Positions 46,001 to 58,792 of a stretch of 64,000 nucleotides of DNA are shown one piece after another; the stretch's first letter is position 1; each line of letters starts with the position of its first letter. The DNA comes from Perilla frutescens (lineage: Eukaryota > Streptophyta > Magnoliopsida > Lamiales > Lamiaceae). The notes under the pieces were generated by a model, which saw only the letters and a program-made list of their open reading frames with translations, searched no databases and was not told the origin of the DNA. A program made the position numbers and the translations under genes. Location of the stretch: contig BRKX01000014.1 of the NCBI GenBank assembly GCA_026008535.1, positions 19,304,694 through 19,368,693 on the forward strand, given 5' to 3'.

Positions 46001-49000
46001 CTGAAATAAAGCTTTCAGGTGTCTTATAAAAAGAGTTATCGTTACTACCAGGCCCCGAAGTTGCAGATCTGCTAAGTCTAAAATCAACCTGAGTTTCTTC
46101 AGCAGGAGGAAAAGATTGAAATAAATGGGAGGGAACCATCTGATGGCCCTTATCTCCCATTCCTGCAGCAGCAGCAGCAGCAGCAGTACTAGAACTAAAG
46201 GTGCCTTGGTCATTTTGAGAAGAAACTGAATGGTCCAGAACCTGCAGCTTCTGAGATGGAGGACCAAGTTGAAGTCCAAAACCTTGAGAGACAAAAGACT
46301 GACTGCACTGGAGGCGGCCAACTCCATCAGAATTTTCTGCCTCAGTTTGCCCGGATGATGAATTGTACTCAGATGATCTGAACTGCATCATAGCATCATG
46401 GTTCCTTGACTGGTCAACCTTATGAAGAAGCTCCAGCATGTTTTGACTGGTATAAACAGGTAAAATCAAAATAATATTGCGTAGTATTGGTACTTCACAC
46501 ACTAATAGTGAAAATGAATACTGGAGTTACCTTGATAGAGAAGCATTGTTTGAGGTGCGTGCATCAGCAGTTCGACTAATGGACAAAGGTACATTAGGTG
46601 TGTGATCAGAAAGATTGCCATGTAATGGCTCCTTAGCTGTACAGCTAGTATCTCTATGGAGCTCCGAAGACTGTCCCTGTCAATTAAATATTAATCCTAC
46701 TTTATGGCTAGTAAAAAAGCAAGTGTGTGACATAGATGTTTGAAGAATTTATAGATAACCTTCTCTTTCACAGTAGAATTCCTGGGAATCTGACCAAATA
46801 TTTTTGACGGGCCAAAATGAACATTTTGCTGGAACATGGCCTGTAAACGGGTAGACTGCTTCAGATCATAGGTAGGTTTGGCATCCTCATCCAGATTCAT
46901 GGGATGGTAATGAAACTTGCGAGGGGCAGAAACTTTCCTAGAAAGATGATTAGTTGACTTTTTCTTCCCAGTTGGAAAAGCTTGTGAATCACTCGCATCT
47001 GACAATCCACTTTCTCTAAATCTGCCAGAAGTGTGCTGAGATAAGTTTGAGTGATGGCTATCATTAGAATTTTCCTTTCCATCACAATTTTCCATCACAT
47101 TTCTTGGGATTTCACCTTTCTCGTGGCTATTTATTGATTCTACAACATGATTGATATCATTAGCCTGATGTAGCAATCTTCCCAGACTTATACCATCTTG
47201 GGATCTGGCTGGAGGATGTGCATTCTTCCACTGATTAAGCAAATAACTATTCTCAACATATGAACTTGCTTTATCACTTATTTGGGCATTACATGATTTA
47301 GCTACTGAAGCATCTTGTGAATTCATGATACCCTGATTTTCTTGGTGATTGCCAACTCTAGAATTTACATGACCCAACTTGATCACAGAACTAGGAACCG
47401 AATTTGAGTTCCATACAGAGTTTCTGTGGCCCATGTCCCCTTGCATCGTCCTCACTTCACTATTTTGAAAATTATGTTGTAGCTTTTCAGCCTCATGAGT
47501 AATGGTTACCCTATCTCCCCGAGGTGGTACAGCAGCCTGAGGATTCCAACCATTTGGTTGTAGTCCAGTTCCAGCCTGTCCAGGCATCCAGGTTGGAGAA
47601 TTTGTTTTAGTACTAGTTTCTGCCAGAAAAGAATGTTGTGAGGACTCCCCACATATCTGACTTCGTTCAGAAACTAAATGGTCTAGCGGACTACTGTCCG
47701 GCCTCTTGCCAGATTCCTCCAAAGACTGGACAAATCTTTCAGATATCTCAGTCTGCATAGTTTGGCCAGGTTCGTTTTGGAATTTCTCACCAAATCGATT
47801 AAATCCCATGGCTTTGGCTGTACCAATATCATTAGCAGGGAGGAAGGATTCAGAATTCAGTGCTGAAGTGATTTGTATATTCTTATCCAAAGATGTTTGT
47901 ATGGGATAGACATTGTGTGTCGAAGGGGGCTGACCCCGTGAAAGGTCATCATTTTTGTGAAGAATCAGACCGCTCCACTCCTCCGGCGGCACTATATTAC
48001 TGCTAGAAGTTTCAGCAACAGCTGATTGCATAAGAGCACTCCAGCTACCACTTTGAATAGAAGATAAGCCATTTGATAAGTCACCATTATCAAATGCATT
48101 ACCAGATTCTCCACTCACATGAGGTGAATTGCCAAAAGCATCCCATATATTATCATCTGAACCAAACAAAATCTTTTCTTCAGTCGGATCTAGAGCAACT
48201 TCATTCTGAGGTGAAACGTATCTGGTTAGTGTTTCATGTGAGGTCTCTGGTCGCGCACCTACCTCCTGCCTCCCAAGGAAGTCCTGCTGAAGTACACTCC
48301 TCGGCATGGAATTCACCTGCTGGAGCCCCCCCATATTTCTCATCCCTGTATTTATACCAGAAACAAGCCCAAAAGTGTTTTCATTCAGGACCTTATGCCT
48401 AGAAATGGAAGGTTCATTCTGTACACCTACCTGATCTGCCAATAAATTAAGTTCATTGCCTTGAAGATGACTACTAGATACAGGCATTTGAGGCATAGAA
48501 GATCTAGCCATCATCATCTGCGAATATGGGTTTGCAGATAAACCCTTAGAACTAGATATTGGAACTCCATAAAGAGATTGATCAACCTGTTGAGGCACCA
48601 AATTCACTAAGCGCTGTGTCTGGCCAAGGTTTGGTGAAAAACCATGTCCACTGGGAGACCCTTGCAAGGTTGGGGAACCCTGGTTCATCAAGTTTGTGCC
48701 ACGCTCAGCTGCCCAAGGATAATGTAGTGTATCGGAATTTGGATTGCCATAAACGAATGAGGACTGGCTGCTGCATGTCAGTTTAGCAAAGGGGTTACCC
48801 TCGTTATTCGAATTGTGTTGTCTCAAATCAAGGTGTTGGAGCTGTTGCTGCCTATGAAGCTCTTGCATTTTCCTGATCATGAGTTGCTGCTGCAGTTGCT
48901 GCATGTTGTTGATCCCAGACTGCTGGAATTGCAAAGGAGATTGTATGATGGATTGTTGATGGCTCCTCTGCTGCTGAGAACCAAATAGATCAAAATTAAC

Positions 49001-49659
49001 GGGAGATTCTGGCGTTTCCGATCTAACTGAAGCTCTGCTTAGATGGTCAGTACCCCCACTTTGCTGTAATTCATGAACAGATAAGCCTTTTGATGTTATA
49101 AAATGACGCTGGTTGGAGTTTCTATCCATTGCCAGAAAGTTTGCTTCATTTTGTCTTGACTGACAAAACTGATTCTCGTACATGAAGCCATTCAAATTTT
49201 GCTGTTCATTTAGGGGCTGACTTTTAGCAAAATCAGGCCTCAGATTGGACTGAGTAAAGTTCAAGCCATGAGTCACATGATGGGGATAGCTTCCAGCCCC
49301 TCGATCTGTTTCTGCTCATGCAAATAGAACAAATATCACAAGGTCAGTTAATAAATCAACATTTAGATGATGTATGGCAATAAAAGTTAGATCTTTGGCA
49401 TAGGAATGAGAAAGAATGCTAAACAGTTTGGAATTAAATTTTAACTAATACTCAGGGAGCCATATGTACCTGAGTTTTGGGAATTATAATTTATGTTACT
49501 AGAATTCAACGAGTTATCTTGTCTATGGCTGCCAACCCAAAAATTGCTATTTAGCACTGGCCAATTCCCTTCCACAGCTTGTGAAGGATGCTGTCCCTGC
49601 AATGAGTTGTCTTGTGCAAAAAAATTGTGAACCCTATCTTGAAGTTCGTTGCCAGGCAT
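43091..49659 (-). CDS. dentin-sialophosphoprotein-like plant protein (At5g07940 family), 1810 residues
   Basis: Eight coding exons were traced: 49659-49452, 49311-46760, 46676-46531, 46446-44554, 44393-44345, 44252-44008, 43891-43784 and 43322-43091. All borders are GT/AG and the phases add up to 1811 codons with the stop. The start reads MPGNELQDRVHNFFAQDN, followed by HPSQAVEGNWPVLNSNFWVG. The long middle is low complexity, rich in Ser, Gln and Asn, with a Gln-rich stretch (QQLQQQLMIRKMQELHRQQQ near 49276-46760's start) and an Ala run encoded near 46167. The conserved C-terminus has LRPAPADVICADASHGYQN, a helical KATEELMERARKLEYDL block, and SIINRFAKFHGRG. The family name comes from Arabidopsis annotation; no biochemical role is known to me. 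Most of the protein is predicted disordered; a nuclear role is only a guess. Confidence 0.88.
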
Positions 49660-49801
49660 AGATGGTTGACACCCAGAATCTTGGTATGCTTAAATTTGAT
49701 ACATAAAGAATCAAACACTTTAAGTTTGAATATATCGCTCACTTGTATCCTTATATACAACAACGAAATCAAATTACATTTGAAAAACAACAAATAATTA
49801 C

Positions 49802-49871
49802 TGCCGAATCAGGATTCTCAAGAAAAGTAACTGCTGATCCTGTTCTGGCTTCTTAACCTCAAGGACATGGC
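49802..49871 (-). other. probable 5' UTR exon 2, with a short upstream reading frame
   Basis: An AG acceptor (49873-49872) after a pyrimidine run and a GT donor (49801-49800) bound a 70-base exon on the minus strand. It contains an ATG at 49868 opening a 16-codon frame that starts MSLRLRSQ and stops within the exon. Such upstream frames can lower translation of the main protein. Confidence 0.45.
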
Positions 49872-50358
49872 CTGGGGAAGAACAACCAAAAGCACTTGTT
49901 ACAACCTTTATGAAAAAAAAAAACATACTCACAGTAAAATATGTGCCGCTGATAAAGTTAGGGTTTAATAAAAATATAAACAATGTGATAATAGTAGCAT
50001 CCCATAATTCAGAAGGTCTCTATAAGATCATGAAATATTGATATTAAAACATGGGATGAATTGGAATTTGTGATCCAACAGCAATCATGAATCAAAAGCA
50101 CTAACAAATGATATGAAATATTAATATTTGTTGCAATTGAAATTATTACTCAACTAAATTAACATATTGAACATGATCCAATTGTGACTACATCCCTCTA
50201 GAAAAACATGAAATATGAACTGAATTGGGGCCTAATCACATAGATAAGTGAGCCACATAAAAAAAAAGAATAAATATATCCACATTTAAGAGGGTAGAAA
50301 CCATGAAACAAAAGAGAGTGAGTCCAAGAACATCCCTATCTCCAAAACCCTTTCGACA

Positions 50359-50386
50359 TAGCCCCCCTCCCCCCCCCCCCCCCGCC
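50359..50386. repeat. poly-C tract in the leader intron
   Basis: A run of C with single T, A or G breaks, read as poly-G on the transcript strand. It could form a G-quadruplex in the pre-mRNA. Confidence 0.7.
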
Positions 50387-51195
50387 CACCTCTTCCGTGC
50401 AAAAAACAGATACACGCTAACATACATTTGTATCTCTAGAGACATCTTACATTCAGTTTTCCTTGCTGAGTTTCTGGTAGATGATGCATTTTCAATAAGG
50501 TTAATGGCTGCATTTCTAAACCATTGGTACACAGTAGTGGCGAAAATTATTGCTTGATTTCTCGGTAGTGGCTAGATTATTTTCTTTAACTATATCAACT
50601 TCCAATTCCTTAAATTTCCTTGTTAGAGTGAAATGGCATTGCTTGGGGAATGTAATTAATCTTACTTTGTCATTTAAAAATAATTCAACTTACCTAGAAC
50701 TTGACTATCACCTAGCACTTTCTTCTTCACATACCAAAAACGAAGATAGATTGCCTCTAGAGGGAAAAACTAAAGAAAAAGGACGCACAGCCAGTAAAAA
50801 GGTCGAAAGGTAAGTTTGTCAAACATGTCGAGTGTGCTGTGTGCCATTCCAAATTTCCAATACCAAACTCAGAAAAAATCCAGATAAACAACGCTAAAAC
50901 CTCTGAGAGCTACGAAACCCAGGCACATCAATTACAATGCTTAACATTCTTCACGAACTCGCAAACAAGATCGACTAAGCACGCTCAACAATTTTACGGC
51001 ATCACAATCACAAATTGACTCAAAAAACTAAAATCCGAGCATTAAAACGAACTAAAATACTGGCTTTCCCCAACTCAAAGCTCAAAACCCTAGCAAAAAA
51101 TATGCTCACGACTAAGCAACCTACAGCCCAGACATACACGAACTCATATACACGCAAAACAATAAGAGATAATTAGGGTTCGCGATGAGACTTAC

Positions 51196-51340
51196 GTGAA
51201 CACTTGGATATGAAAAGAGCATACAAAATGGAGCTTGAGATGGATCTCCACACGCGTAGAATTCTTGAACTAGGGTTTGAATCGGCACAAATAAATGCGG
51301 AAGCTCCGGAGCTCTAGAGAAGGAAGGAGAGAGAAGCAGC
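51196..51340 (-). other. probable 5' UTR exon 1 of the dentin-sialophosphoprotein-like gene
   Basis: The minus strand is CT-rich (cttctctctccttcc) and ends TTCAC followed by the strong donor GTAAGT at 51195. The left end is not defined, and no TATA box is evident. The stretch between this exon and 49871 would be a leader intron of about 1.3 kb. Confidence 0.5.
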
Positions 51341-51369
51341 TTTGTGCAGCCTCATAGATAAAAGCGTGC

Positions 51370-52018
51370 GAATTTTTTCAACCAACTGCGTCAGAGAAAG
51401 TTAGGTGCGTACCGAGGCTTGATTGGGTGTGGTGTTTACGGTTTAGTAAAGGGTAATTGGATACTACACCAAGTTACTAGGTTTGTTCATTATTTCATGC
51501 ATAAATTTACTTTTAAAACATTACGATTTTTTATTTTTATTTTTTGAATCAATAAATAACGATTTATCATAAAATAATTACTACATGTGATATGATTTGA
51601 GTTCAGATGAGCACAGATACTAGAGTCGACTAGTATGTCTCGATTAGAGTTATTACTGAGCTACTTAGGGTTACTATCTGTAAAATGTTCGTTGATCCTC
51701 ATTTAGCAAGATTTTAATTATAGGTGATTGTAATTACACTACAAAATTTGTTCTTCGCACTATAATTTTTTTTTTAAAAAGTGTTATTTAAATTATTTTC
51801 CACACTACATAAATTACTCCATTCACAACAAATTTAAAAATCAAATAAAACAAAATATTAAAATGAAAAAAGATTTCTGCCATTTTCTTCTTCCCTAACA
51901 ACGGCCAGAATCCAAAAAAAATGCAGCAGCAATGTCCGACCATCTTTTTCTTCATGCCGACCACTACCATCTTTCTACCAAAAAAATTGCAAAAATTTCG
52001 AACTAATCTATTCAAACT
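51370..52018. other. intergenic spacer
   Basis: AT-rich, nothing recognisable. The target duplication of the next element ends it. Confidence 0.5.
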
Positions 52019-52179
52019 TAGGGATGTAAATGAGGCAGGATGGGATCGGGTATTGCTCCCCACCCCCATATCCACCTCCTAAATTAACCTCCATTCCTGC
52101 CCTCATTCCTGTTTAAATTCATCTCTCATGCATACATCTCCAGCGACGCATGGTCAAGAAACAGAGGTACCTTCTCCTC

Positions 52180-55100
52180 CTATTGCCAATTAAATTGTTC
52201 CATTATGTCAGTCCAATTTTTACTGTGGAATGCTCGAGGCTTAAGATCTAAAGCCAAGTGTGGATATTTACATAATTTGATTTGCATGCATAGGCTCTCG
52301 ATTTTGGTGATTATTGAGCCTAAGGTTGGTTTTGACTCTGAGTTTTTTGGGAGACGTTTTGGGATGAGCTTGGTGGCACATAATATTTCTAATCATATTT
52401 GGATTTTTTGTGCTCATGGGTTTGATGTGGTTGTGGAGTTTGATTTTGCTCAGTTGTTGTATGTGAGGGTGTAGTCGGCACTGTTGTGTAAGCCTATTTT
52501 TTATCTCTCGTCTATGGGAGGCACACCCGTGATGATAGACTGGAGTTGTGGGACCAGTTGAGAGATATTGATGTTGCCATTGATGGTCGCCCCTAGCTTG
52601 TTGGTGTGATTTCAATATTTTCTTGACTGAGGAGGAGGTGGAGAACGGGTTGTCGGATCAGCATAGAGAGATTATGGATTTTGGTGACGCCATTTCTGAT
52701 TGTCAGCTTGTGGATCCGGGTTTTGATGGGGCTTGGTTCACATGGGAGAGACCGTCTTCCAGTTTGAGAGAGAGGCTTGGCAGGGTTCTTTTGGGAGAGT
52801 TCTGGACATCGATTTTTGCTGTGACTAGGGTGACTTATCTTTCGAGACATTCATCGGATCATGCTCCTTTATTAGTTTGATGTCAATTTCTAGCAGAGAT
52901 TCCTAAGTCTGCATTCAGATTTCAGAATATGTGGATCTGGCATCACACTTTTCTTGATACAGTGCTGGAGGAGTGGATTGGTACTACTGGTTTTGGCGGT
53001 ATAATGAACTTGTAGATTAAGCTGAAGCGGGTTAGGAAACGGCTGAGACAGTGGAACTGGGATGTGTTTGGTGATGTTTTTGACAGACTTAGACAGGCTG
53101 ATGCTGTTGTTGCTGCTGCTCAGAGCATTTATGATTCTTCTCCTTCTCCCGAAGCCCGTGCTGAGCTCAGTCATTGTGTGGCTTGGTATGTGCTGAGGAC
53201 GAGAATGGAGGAGAATTTCTGAAAGCAGAAGACAACTGTTAGATGGGCCGCTGAGGGTAAGCGGAATTCGAAGTTTTTTCAAGGATGGATGAAGCAGAAA
53301 CGGTGTAAATCCAGTAGTCATGTTATTGAGGACGACGGACGTCTGATTGAAGATGATGCTGAGATCAAAGCATTTGCTGCTGGTTTCTTCCAGAGGCTGT
53401 TGACTTTGGATATTCCACAGCTTGCCGAGCCGGATTTTGGTTACTTGCATAGTATACCACAGGATATGGATTCTGATGGATTATGCAGGGTGCCGGATGT
53501 GGATGAGATCAGAGCTACTTTTTTGGGATTAGTGGAGACAGTGTGTCCGGGTCAGATGGTTTTACTTCTCTATTTTTCAGCATTGTTGGGATTTTATTGG
53601 TGTTGATGTTGTTGGTGATGTTGTTGATTTCTTTTCAGGAGCTCACATGCCGCGTAGCTCATTGCCACCACGATTGTCCTTCTGCCGAAGAAAGAGAGGC
53701 TGACTACTTGGGCTTATTTTCGTCTGATCAGCCTGTGTAATGTGACCAATAAGATTATCACAAAGATTTCGACTGTTAGGTTGGCTCCTTTCTTACCTGC
53801 TGTGCTGTCTCCGAATCAGAGTGGTTTTGTGAAGGGTCACCTGCTCAGTGATAATGTCTTGTTGGCTCAGGAGATGATTGGGGATCTTCACATCAGTCGG
53901 GATATCCCCAATATGGCTCTTAAGCTTGATATGGCAAAGGTGTATGATCGGGTTCAGTGGTCTTTTTTGCTGGGTGTGCTTAGACATATAGGTTTCCCGG
54001 AGCATTGGGTCGATATGATCAACAGGTGTATCCGGGATTGTTGGTTCTCGATTCTCATGAATGGAGTTCTGATTGGTTTCCTTCTTTCTTCTTGAGGATT
54101 GAGACAGGGTGACCCTCTTCCACCTTCCATTTTTGTGCTTGTTACGGATTAGTTGTCTCGAATTTTGGACAGACTTATTTGTGGGGACCCAGCTATGCTC
54201 TTCAGGACAACGAAGAGAGGATTTCCTGTTTCTCACCTCTCTTATGCGGATGATATCATCATCTTCACTAGAGCGGTGCCAGAGAGTTTGAGTAAGCTGG
54301 TGGAGTGCTTAGAGCATTATTCTGCGGTTTCGAGTCAGTTGATGAATCGAGGTAAGAGCAACTTCTACATCATGAAGAAGTTTGTTCTTGCTTGGCAGCA
54401 ACCGATTCAGTCTGTTTGTGGCTATCAGAGGGGGTCATTGCTTTTCGCATACCTCGGTGTTCCTATTTATAGAGGATTTTTGAAGAGCTCGCTCTTTTTA
54501 CCTCTCAGACAGCGCATGAGCGCCCGGATTCACAGTTAATCTCATCGACATCTTTCTTTTGGTGGTCATCTGGCTCTGATTAAGAGCACTCTGGCTATGG
54601 TGTCGCTTCACATCTTTCAGGTCATGGAGCCTTCTCAGGGGGTCCTACATCAGCTCGAGTAGAAGATTACCAGGTTCTTTTGGGGTTCTGTGGGTGAGAA
54701 GAAAAAGATGCACTGGATTTGTTGGGAACAGATTTGTTTACCTATTTCAGAGGGAGGTCTGGGTATACGTCGGTTTACAAATTTGGTTACAGCTTTCAGT
54801 TAGAAGCTGTGGTGGAGGTTTAGAGGTCGGGATTCTCTATGGGCTCACTATATGTGGGCTAAGTATTGCAGTGGTTGTTTCTATCCTGAGCGGGTTCCTA
54901 TTGGTCATCATGACAGCCGGGTTTGGAAGAGGATTGTCCATGTTGGCGCACAGGCGCAGGAGCACATCAGGTTGTCTCTAGGCTCTATGATCAGGTCAGT
55001 TTCTGGGATAATGTGTGGTACGAGGATGCTCCTCTTTCTTCTTATTGTCCTGCTACTGTTTTTTATCATATGCATGTTGATTGGTATTTGGTTGGTGAGT

Positions 55101-56655
55101 TTTTGTCTGTGCCTCGTTTACATGCTTTACATGCCCATTTTGCTTTGTCTGCTAATTTGATTGATTCGTTGAGCCGGACGTTTGTGCTGTGGGGTGAGAG
55201 GGATAACATGCGGTGGAATTTGACATCTACTGGTGAGTTCTCTTTGACCTCTGCTTGGGATCAGGTCAGGTACCGGCGGCCTGAACGAGCTATCTCTAGG
55301 GCCATTTAGCATGATTGCTTGACTCCCACAATTTCTGTTTTCCTTTGGCGTCTCTTGCATAATCATGTCCATGTTGATGTTAAGCTTCAGTCCTGTCGTA
55401 TTTATCTTGCATCTTGTTGTTAGTGTTGTGTGTCTCCACAGGTCGAGTTTGTTGAGCATGTTTTCATTTGGTTTGAGTCTGCGAAATCAATTTGGACATA
55501 TGTTGCGAATTGGTTTAATGTCTCTGCACCACTCACACACGATCTTACACATACACTTGGCTTTTGGCGGGGGTTGTTCCCATGATTCTTATCGAAGCAC
55601 ATTAGTTTTTTGATTCCATGTTTGGCTCTTTGGTTTATTTGGATGGAAAGGAACAGCCGCAAGCATCGCGGTGTTCCTTTTCTTATTTTTCATATTTTTT
55701 GGCAGGTACAACACCATCTCCACATCCTTGTTGTGGCCGGGAAGCTCATTTCTCAGTACTGGTGGGGCTCTTATCCTCAGGTACCTTTTATACCCGTCAC
55801 TGATCCCGTTCCGAGGTCTCTCCAGTCTCGAATGGAGTCATGGCGGCCTCTTGAGTCACCCTAGGTAAAGCTTAACACCGATGGATCTTTCTCAACTGAT
55901 CTGCAAATGGCGGCTGGTGGTAGAAGTCTTGTTCGTGATCATGATGGGTCATTCCTTGCTGGTTTCTGTACGCCCCTGAGGGCGGCCTCTAGCTTCGATG
56001 CAGAGTGTTAGGATCTGCTCCATGGTCTTCGATTGATAGTTCAGTATTCGGATCACATCTGGATTAAGATGGATGCTCCTTCAGTGATTTCTGTTTTACA
56101 GTCAGGTCGCTCCGGATTGGATGTGATTCGTCACACTCTCACATCCATTAGATTACTTTGTCATGGTAGGCGGGTTCGATTCTCCCATATTCATCATGAG
56201 GGAAATTGGGTTGCTAATTTCTTAGCAGACAGAGGGGCTCAGACCTCTGTCCTTACATTTTACAATGATGTCTCAGCTCCACCGTACTTCATTTCCCTTG
56301 TGAAGATGGATCAGTTTGGTTATCCTAACTTCAGATTTCGATATAGTTAGATGATGGGGCCTCTTTATTTATTGGTTTATTTGTGGTTTCTTTTCAGCTG
56401 TTTGGAGTGTCAGTGTTTTTGTGGCTGTGCTCCACATCTTGGTTTTGTCTTTGGTTTTGGAGATAGCTCTCGATTTGTGATTACATCTCCATGTGTTAGT
56501 TTTTTTGTTACAGGTTACAGTTCTTAGTTAGGGATATGTTCACTTTTGGGGCATATCCCGCTCATGATGTTGTATGAGACGATATATTTTGTTTTATTTA
56601 CAGGTTGGGCATGGTGCCGAATGCCCCCGCCCTTAGGGGTGTTTTGTTAAAAAAA
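52180..56655 (+). mobile_element. L1-type LINE, 5'-truncated and decayed
   Basis: The ORF2-like region (endonuclease, reverse transcriptase, zinc-knuckle-like region, RNase H) is followed by a 3' tail ending gcccttaggggtgttttgtt plus seven A. No ORF1 is present, and the coding region begins almost at the element edge. I could not find the target duplication. The 5' border is approximate. Confidence 0.82.
52205..56350 (+). pseudogene. LINE ORF2 relic (endonuclease, reverse transcriptase, RNase H)
   Basis: The start reads FLLWNARGLRSKAK and LSILVIIEPKV, the Asn and Glu of the apurinic endonuclease fold; later TYLSRHSSDHAPLLV gives the SDHxP motif. The RT region has LSPNQSGFVKGHLLSDNVLL, LALKLDMAKVYDRVQW-like sequence near 53920-53965 and HLSYADDIIIF near 54234, which is the YADD box. 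A zinc-knuckle-like part (WNLTSTGEFSLTSAWD) lies near 55210. The RNase H domain spans 55866-56349, from LNTDGSFS through DAEC to HHEGNWVANFLADRGA. More than ten stops and several frame changes show that it is dead. Confidence 0.87.
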
Positions 56656-57255
56656 TAGAGACGGATACTAAGCATAGTAGGAATTACCCGACAGGGGAAG
56701 GGCACTTATCGAGTACTCGTTATATTTTATATATTGTTTATTTTTAAAAATTATAAAATCAAGCAAGAAAATCTATATTTATTAAATATATATATTTTTT
56801 TATTTTTAAAGATTAAAAAATCAAGTATGAAAGTGTTAAGCATAAATTATAATTTTAAAATCGTTATTTATTAAATATATAATTATAAATTATATTAAAT
56901 CGAGAAGGGTTCGAGTTGGATTTCTATTCCTCCGCCCCAAACCCGATCGGGGTATTAAAACTTATAGTCGCCCTCGTCCCATACCCGATTTTTTATCCCC
57001 AAACCCGTCTCATTAGGGATGGATACCCACGAGTAGAATTGTCATCCCTATTCAAACCCCCATAGTAGAGATTGAAAAAACTATATGTCACGAACTAGGA
57101 TGAATTCAGTGAATTGGAGATTAGGGTTCGAAGGGGCAAAGAAAGGGTGAATCTTGAATTGGGAAATTTGGCTATTGATATTGCTGAACTCGCAGGTAAA
57201 AGGGCTGCTGAATCGGGTCAAAAGATGGATCAAGAGTAGTGGGACACTCTGGTGT

Positions 57256-58500
57256 TTATGGAACATATATGAGGCTGAAGAGACTCTTCTATTGGCCACA
57301 CTTAAAGGGGGATGTAACTCAATGGGTAAACCAGTGTTCCACATGTGTTGTCAGCAAACCTACATAAGGGCTCTACCCTGGTTTACTACAACCACTGCAG
57401 ATTCCTACTCAGGCATGGACACACATCTCTATGGACTTCATAGAAGAGTTACATATGTCCTATAAGAAGGATGCAGTCCTGGTGGTGGTTGACAGACTCA
57501 TAAAGTATAAGCACTTCATTCCTATATCACACCCCTATACTGCACAATCTGTTGCAAAAGTTTTGTTAGACTCTCTCTACAGATTACATGGGCAACCATT
57601 AAGCATGGTGACAGATAGATACAATGTTTTTACAAGCTCTTTCTGGAAGGAGTTGCTCAAGCTTATGGGCACCAGTCTAGATATGACATCTTCTTACCAC
57701 CCTCAGTCTGATGGCCAAACTGAGAGGGTAAATCAATGCCTTGAGACCTACCTAAGGTGTAAGGTTCATCTACACCCTAAGCAATGGTCTAGGTGGCTGC
57801 CACTAGCTGAGTTTTGGTACAACACCAACTATCACTCTAGCCTGAAATCTACCCATTTTGAGGCACTTTATGGCTACCCCCTCCCCAGCACTCCCTACAA
57901 ACTTATTTCCCTACGGCTAATGTAGAGGTCAAGGAAATATTGGAGGAGAGTCAAAAATTCTTATCTGAACTCAGATCAAATCTACAGGCTGCCTAAAATA
58001 GGATGAAGGTTTATGCGGATCTAAAGCGCACCGAGAGAGAATTTAATGTAGGAGACTATGTCTTTCTTAAACTACAGCTCTATAGACAGAGCTCCGTAGT
58101 TCTTTGAAAGAACCTGAAACTCTCGGCCAAGTACTACGGGCCCTATCTTATCACAAAAAAGATTGAAAAGGTGGTCTATCGCCTGGAATTACCTGAAGGG
58201 GCGAAGATCCACCCGGTCTTCCATGTGTCCTTACTGAAGAAGGTGCTGGAAAAATATGCTATGGCTTCTGAAACCTTTCCCGCTCACGACCATGATGGGA
58301 TCTTCCTCATCCAACTCGGAATAGTCCTTGCAGAAAGGGTAATTACCAGGGGATTAGTAGAGGTCGCGCAAAAATTAATTCTTTGGGATAAATCAGAGGC
58401 CGACATAATTACCTGGGAAGATTCAAAATTTCTGGATCGAGCCTTTGGAAAGACTGATCCTTGCGAACAAGGATCTTCGAATGGAAGGAGTAATGTCATG
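57256..58500 (+). pseudogene. gypsy integrase and chromodomain relic
   Basis: From about 57265 the frame reads RLFYWPHLKGDV and CSTCVVSKP, the integrase zinc finger. The core has MDFIEELHMSY (57431), VLVVVDRLIKYKHF, MVTDRYNVFTSSFW and SSYHPQSDGQTERVNQ; D, D and E are visible. A one-base frameshift near 57905 and stops near 57336, 57994 and 58105 break it. The C-terminus (KIHPVFHVSLLKK then ERVITRGLVEV and IITWEDSKFL) looks like a chromodomain, as in plant chromoviruses. Confidence 0.85.
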
Positions 58501-58782
58501 AACCAGGATGAATTCAGTGAATTAGAGATTAGGGTTTGAAGGGGCGAAGAAAGGTTGAATCTTAAATTGGAAAATTTGGCTATTGATGTTGCTGAACTCG
58601 CAGGTAAAAGGGCTACCGAATCGGGTCAGAAGATGGATCAAGAATAGTGGACCGGATGCAGCTTGGCAATTTATTTTATTAAATCAAGCGGCCCAACTGT
58701 TTGGCCCAATTAACTTTATTTCATATTCCAGCTTTATTATATGCTTTAGGGTTTCATTTCCACTTTATGGGGTACTATAAAT

Positions 58783-58792
58783 ACCAATGTTA
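58783..58792 (+). promoter_or_regulatory. TATA box of the chromovirus LTR
   Basis: actataaata in the 3' LTR, about 100 bases before its end, followed by a CT-rich tract. Confidence 0.55.

Larger units (their letters stand above)
52019..57050. mobile_element. hAT-like element carrying a nested LINE (5.0 kb in total)
   Basis: Ends TAGGGATGTAAAT (52019-52031) and ATTGTCATCCCTA (57038-57050) are inverted repeats with one mismatch. Flanks ttcaaact (52011-52018) and ttcaaacc (57051-57058) form an 8-bp target duplication with one difference. Without the LINE the element is only about 550 bp, rich in GGGTA/TACCC motifs near its ends (for example tcgggtattgctcc and atacccg), with an AT-rich middle. 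Confidence 0.8.

Noticed and set aside
52268..55459. Several long minus-strand frames opposite the LINE
   Set aside because: They are antisense shadows of the ORF2 relic; none shows a domain of its own.
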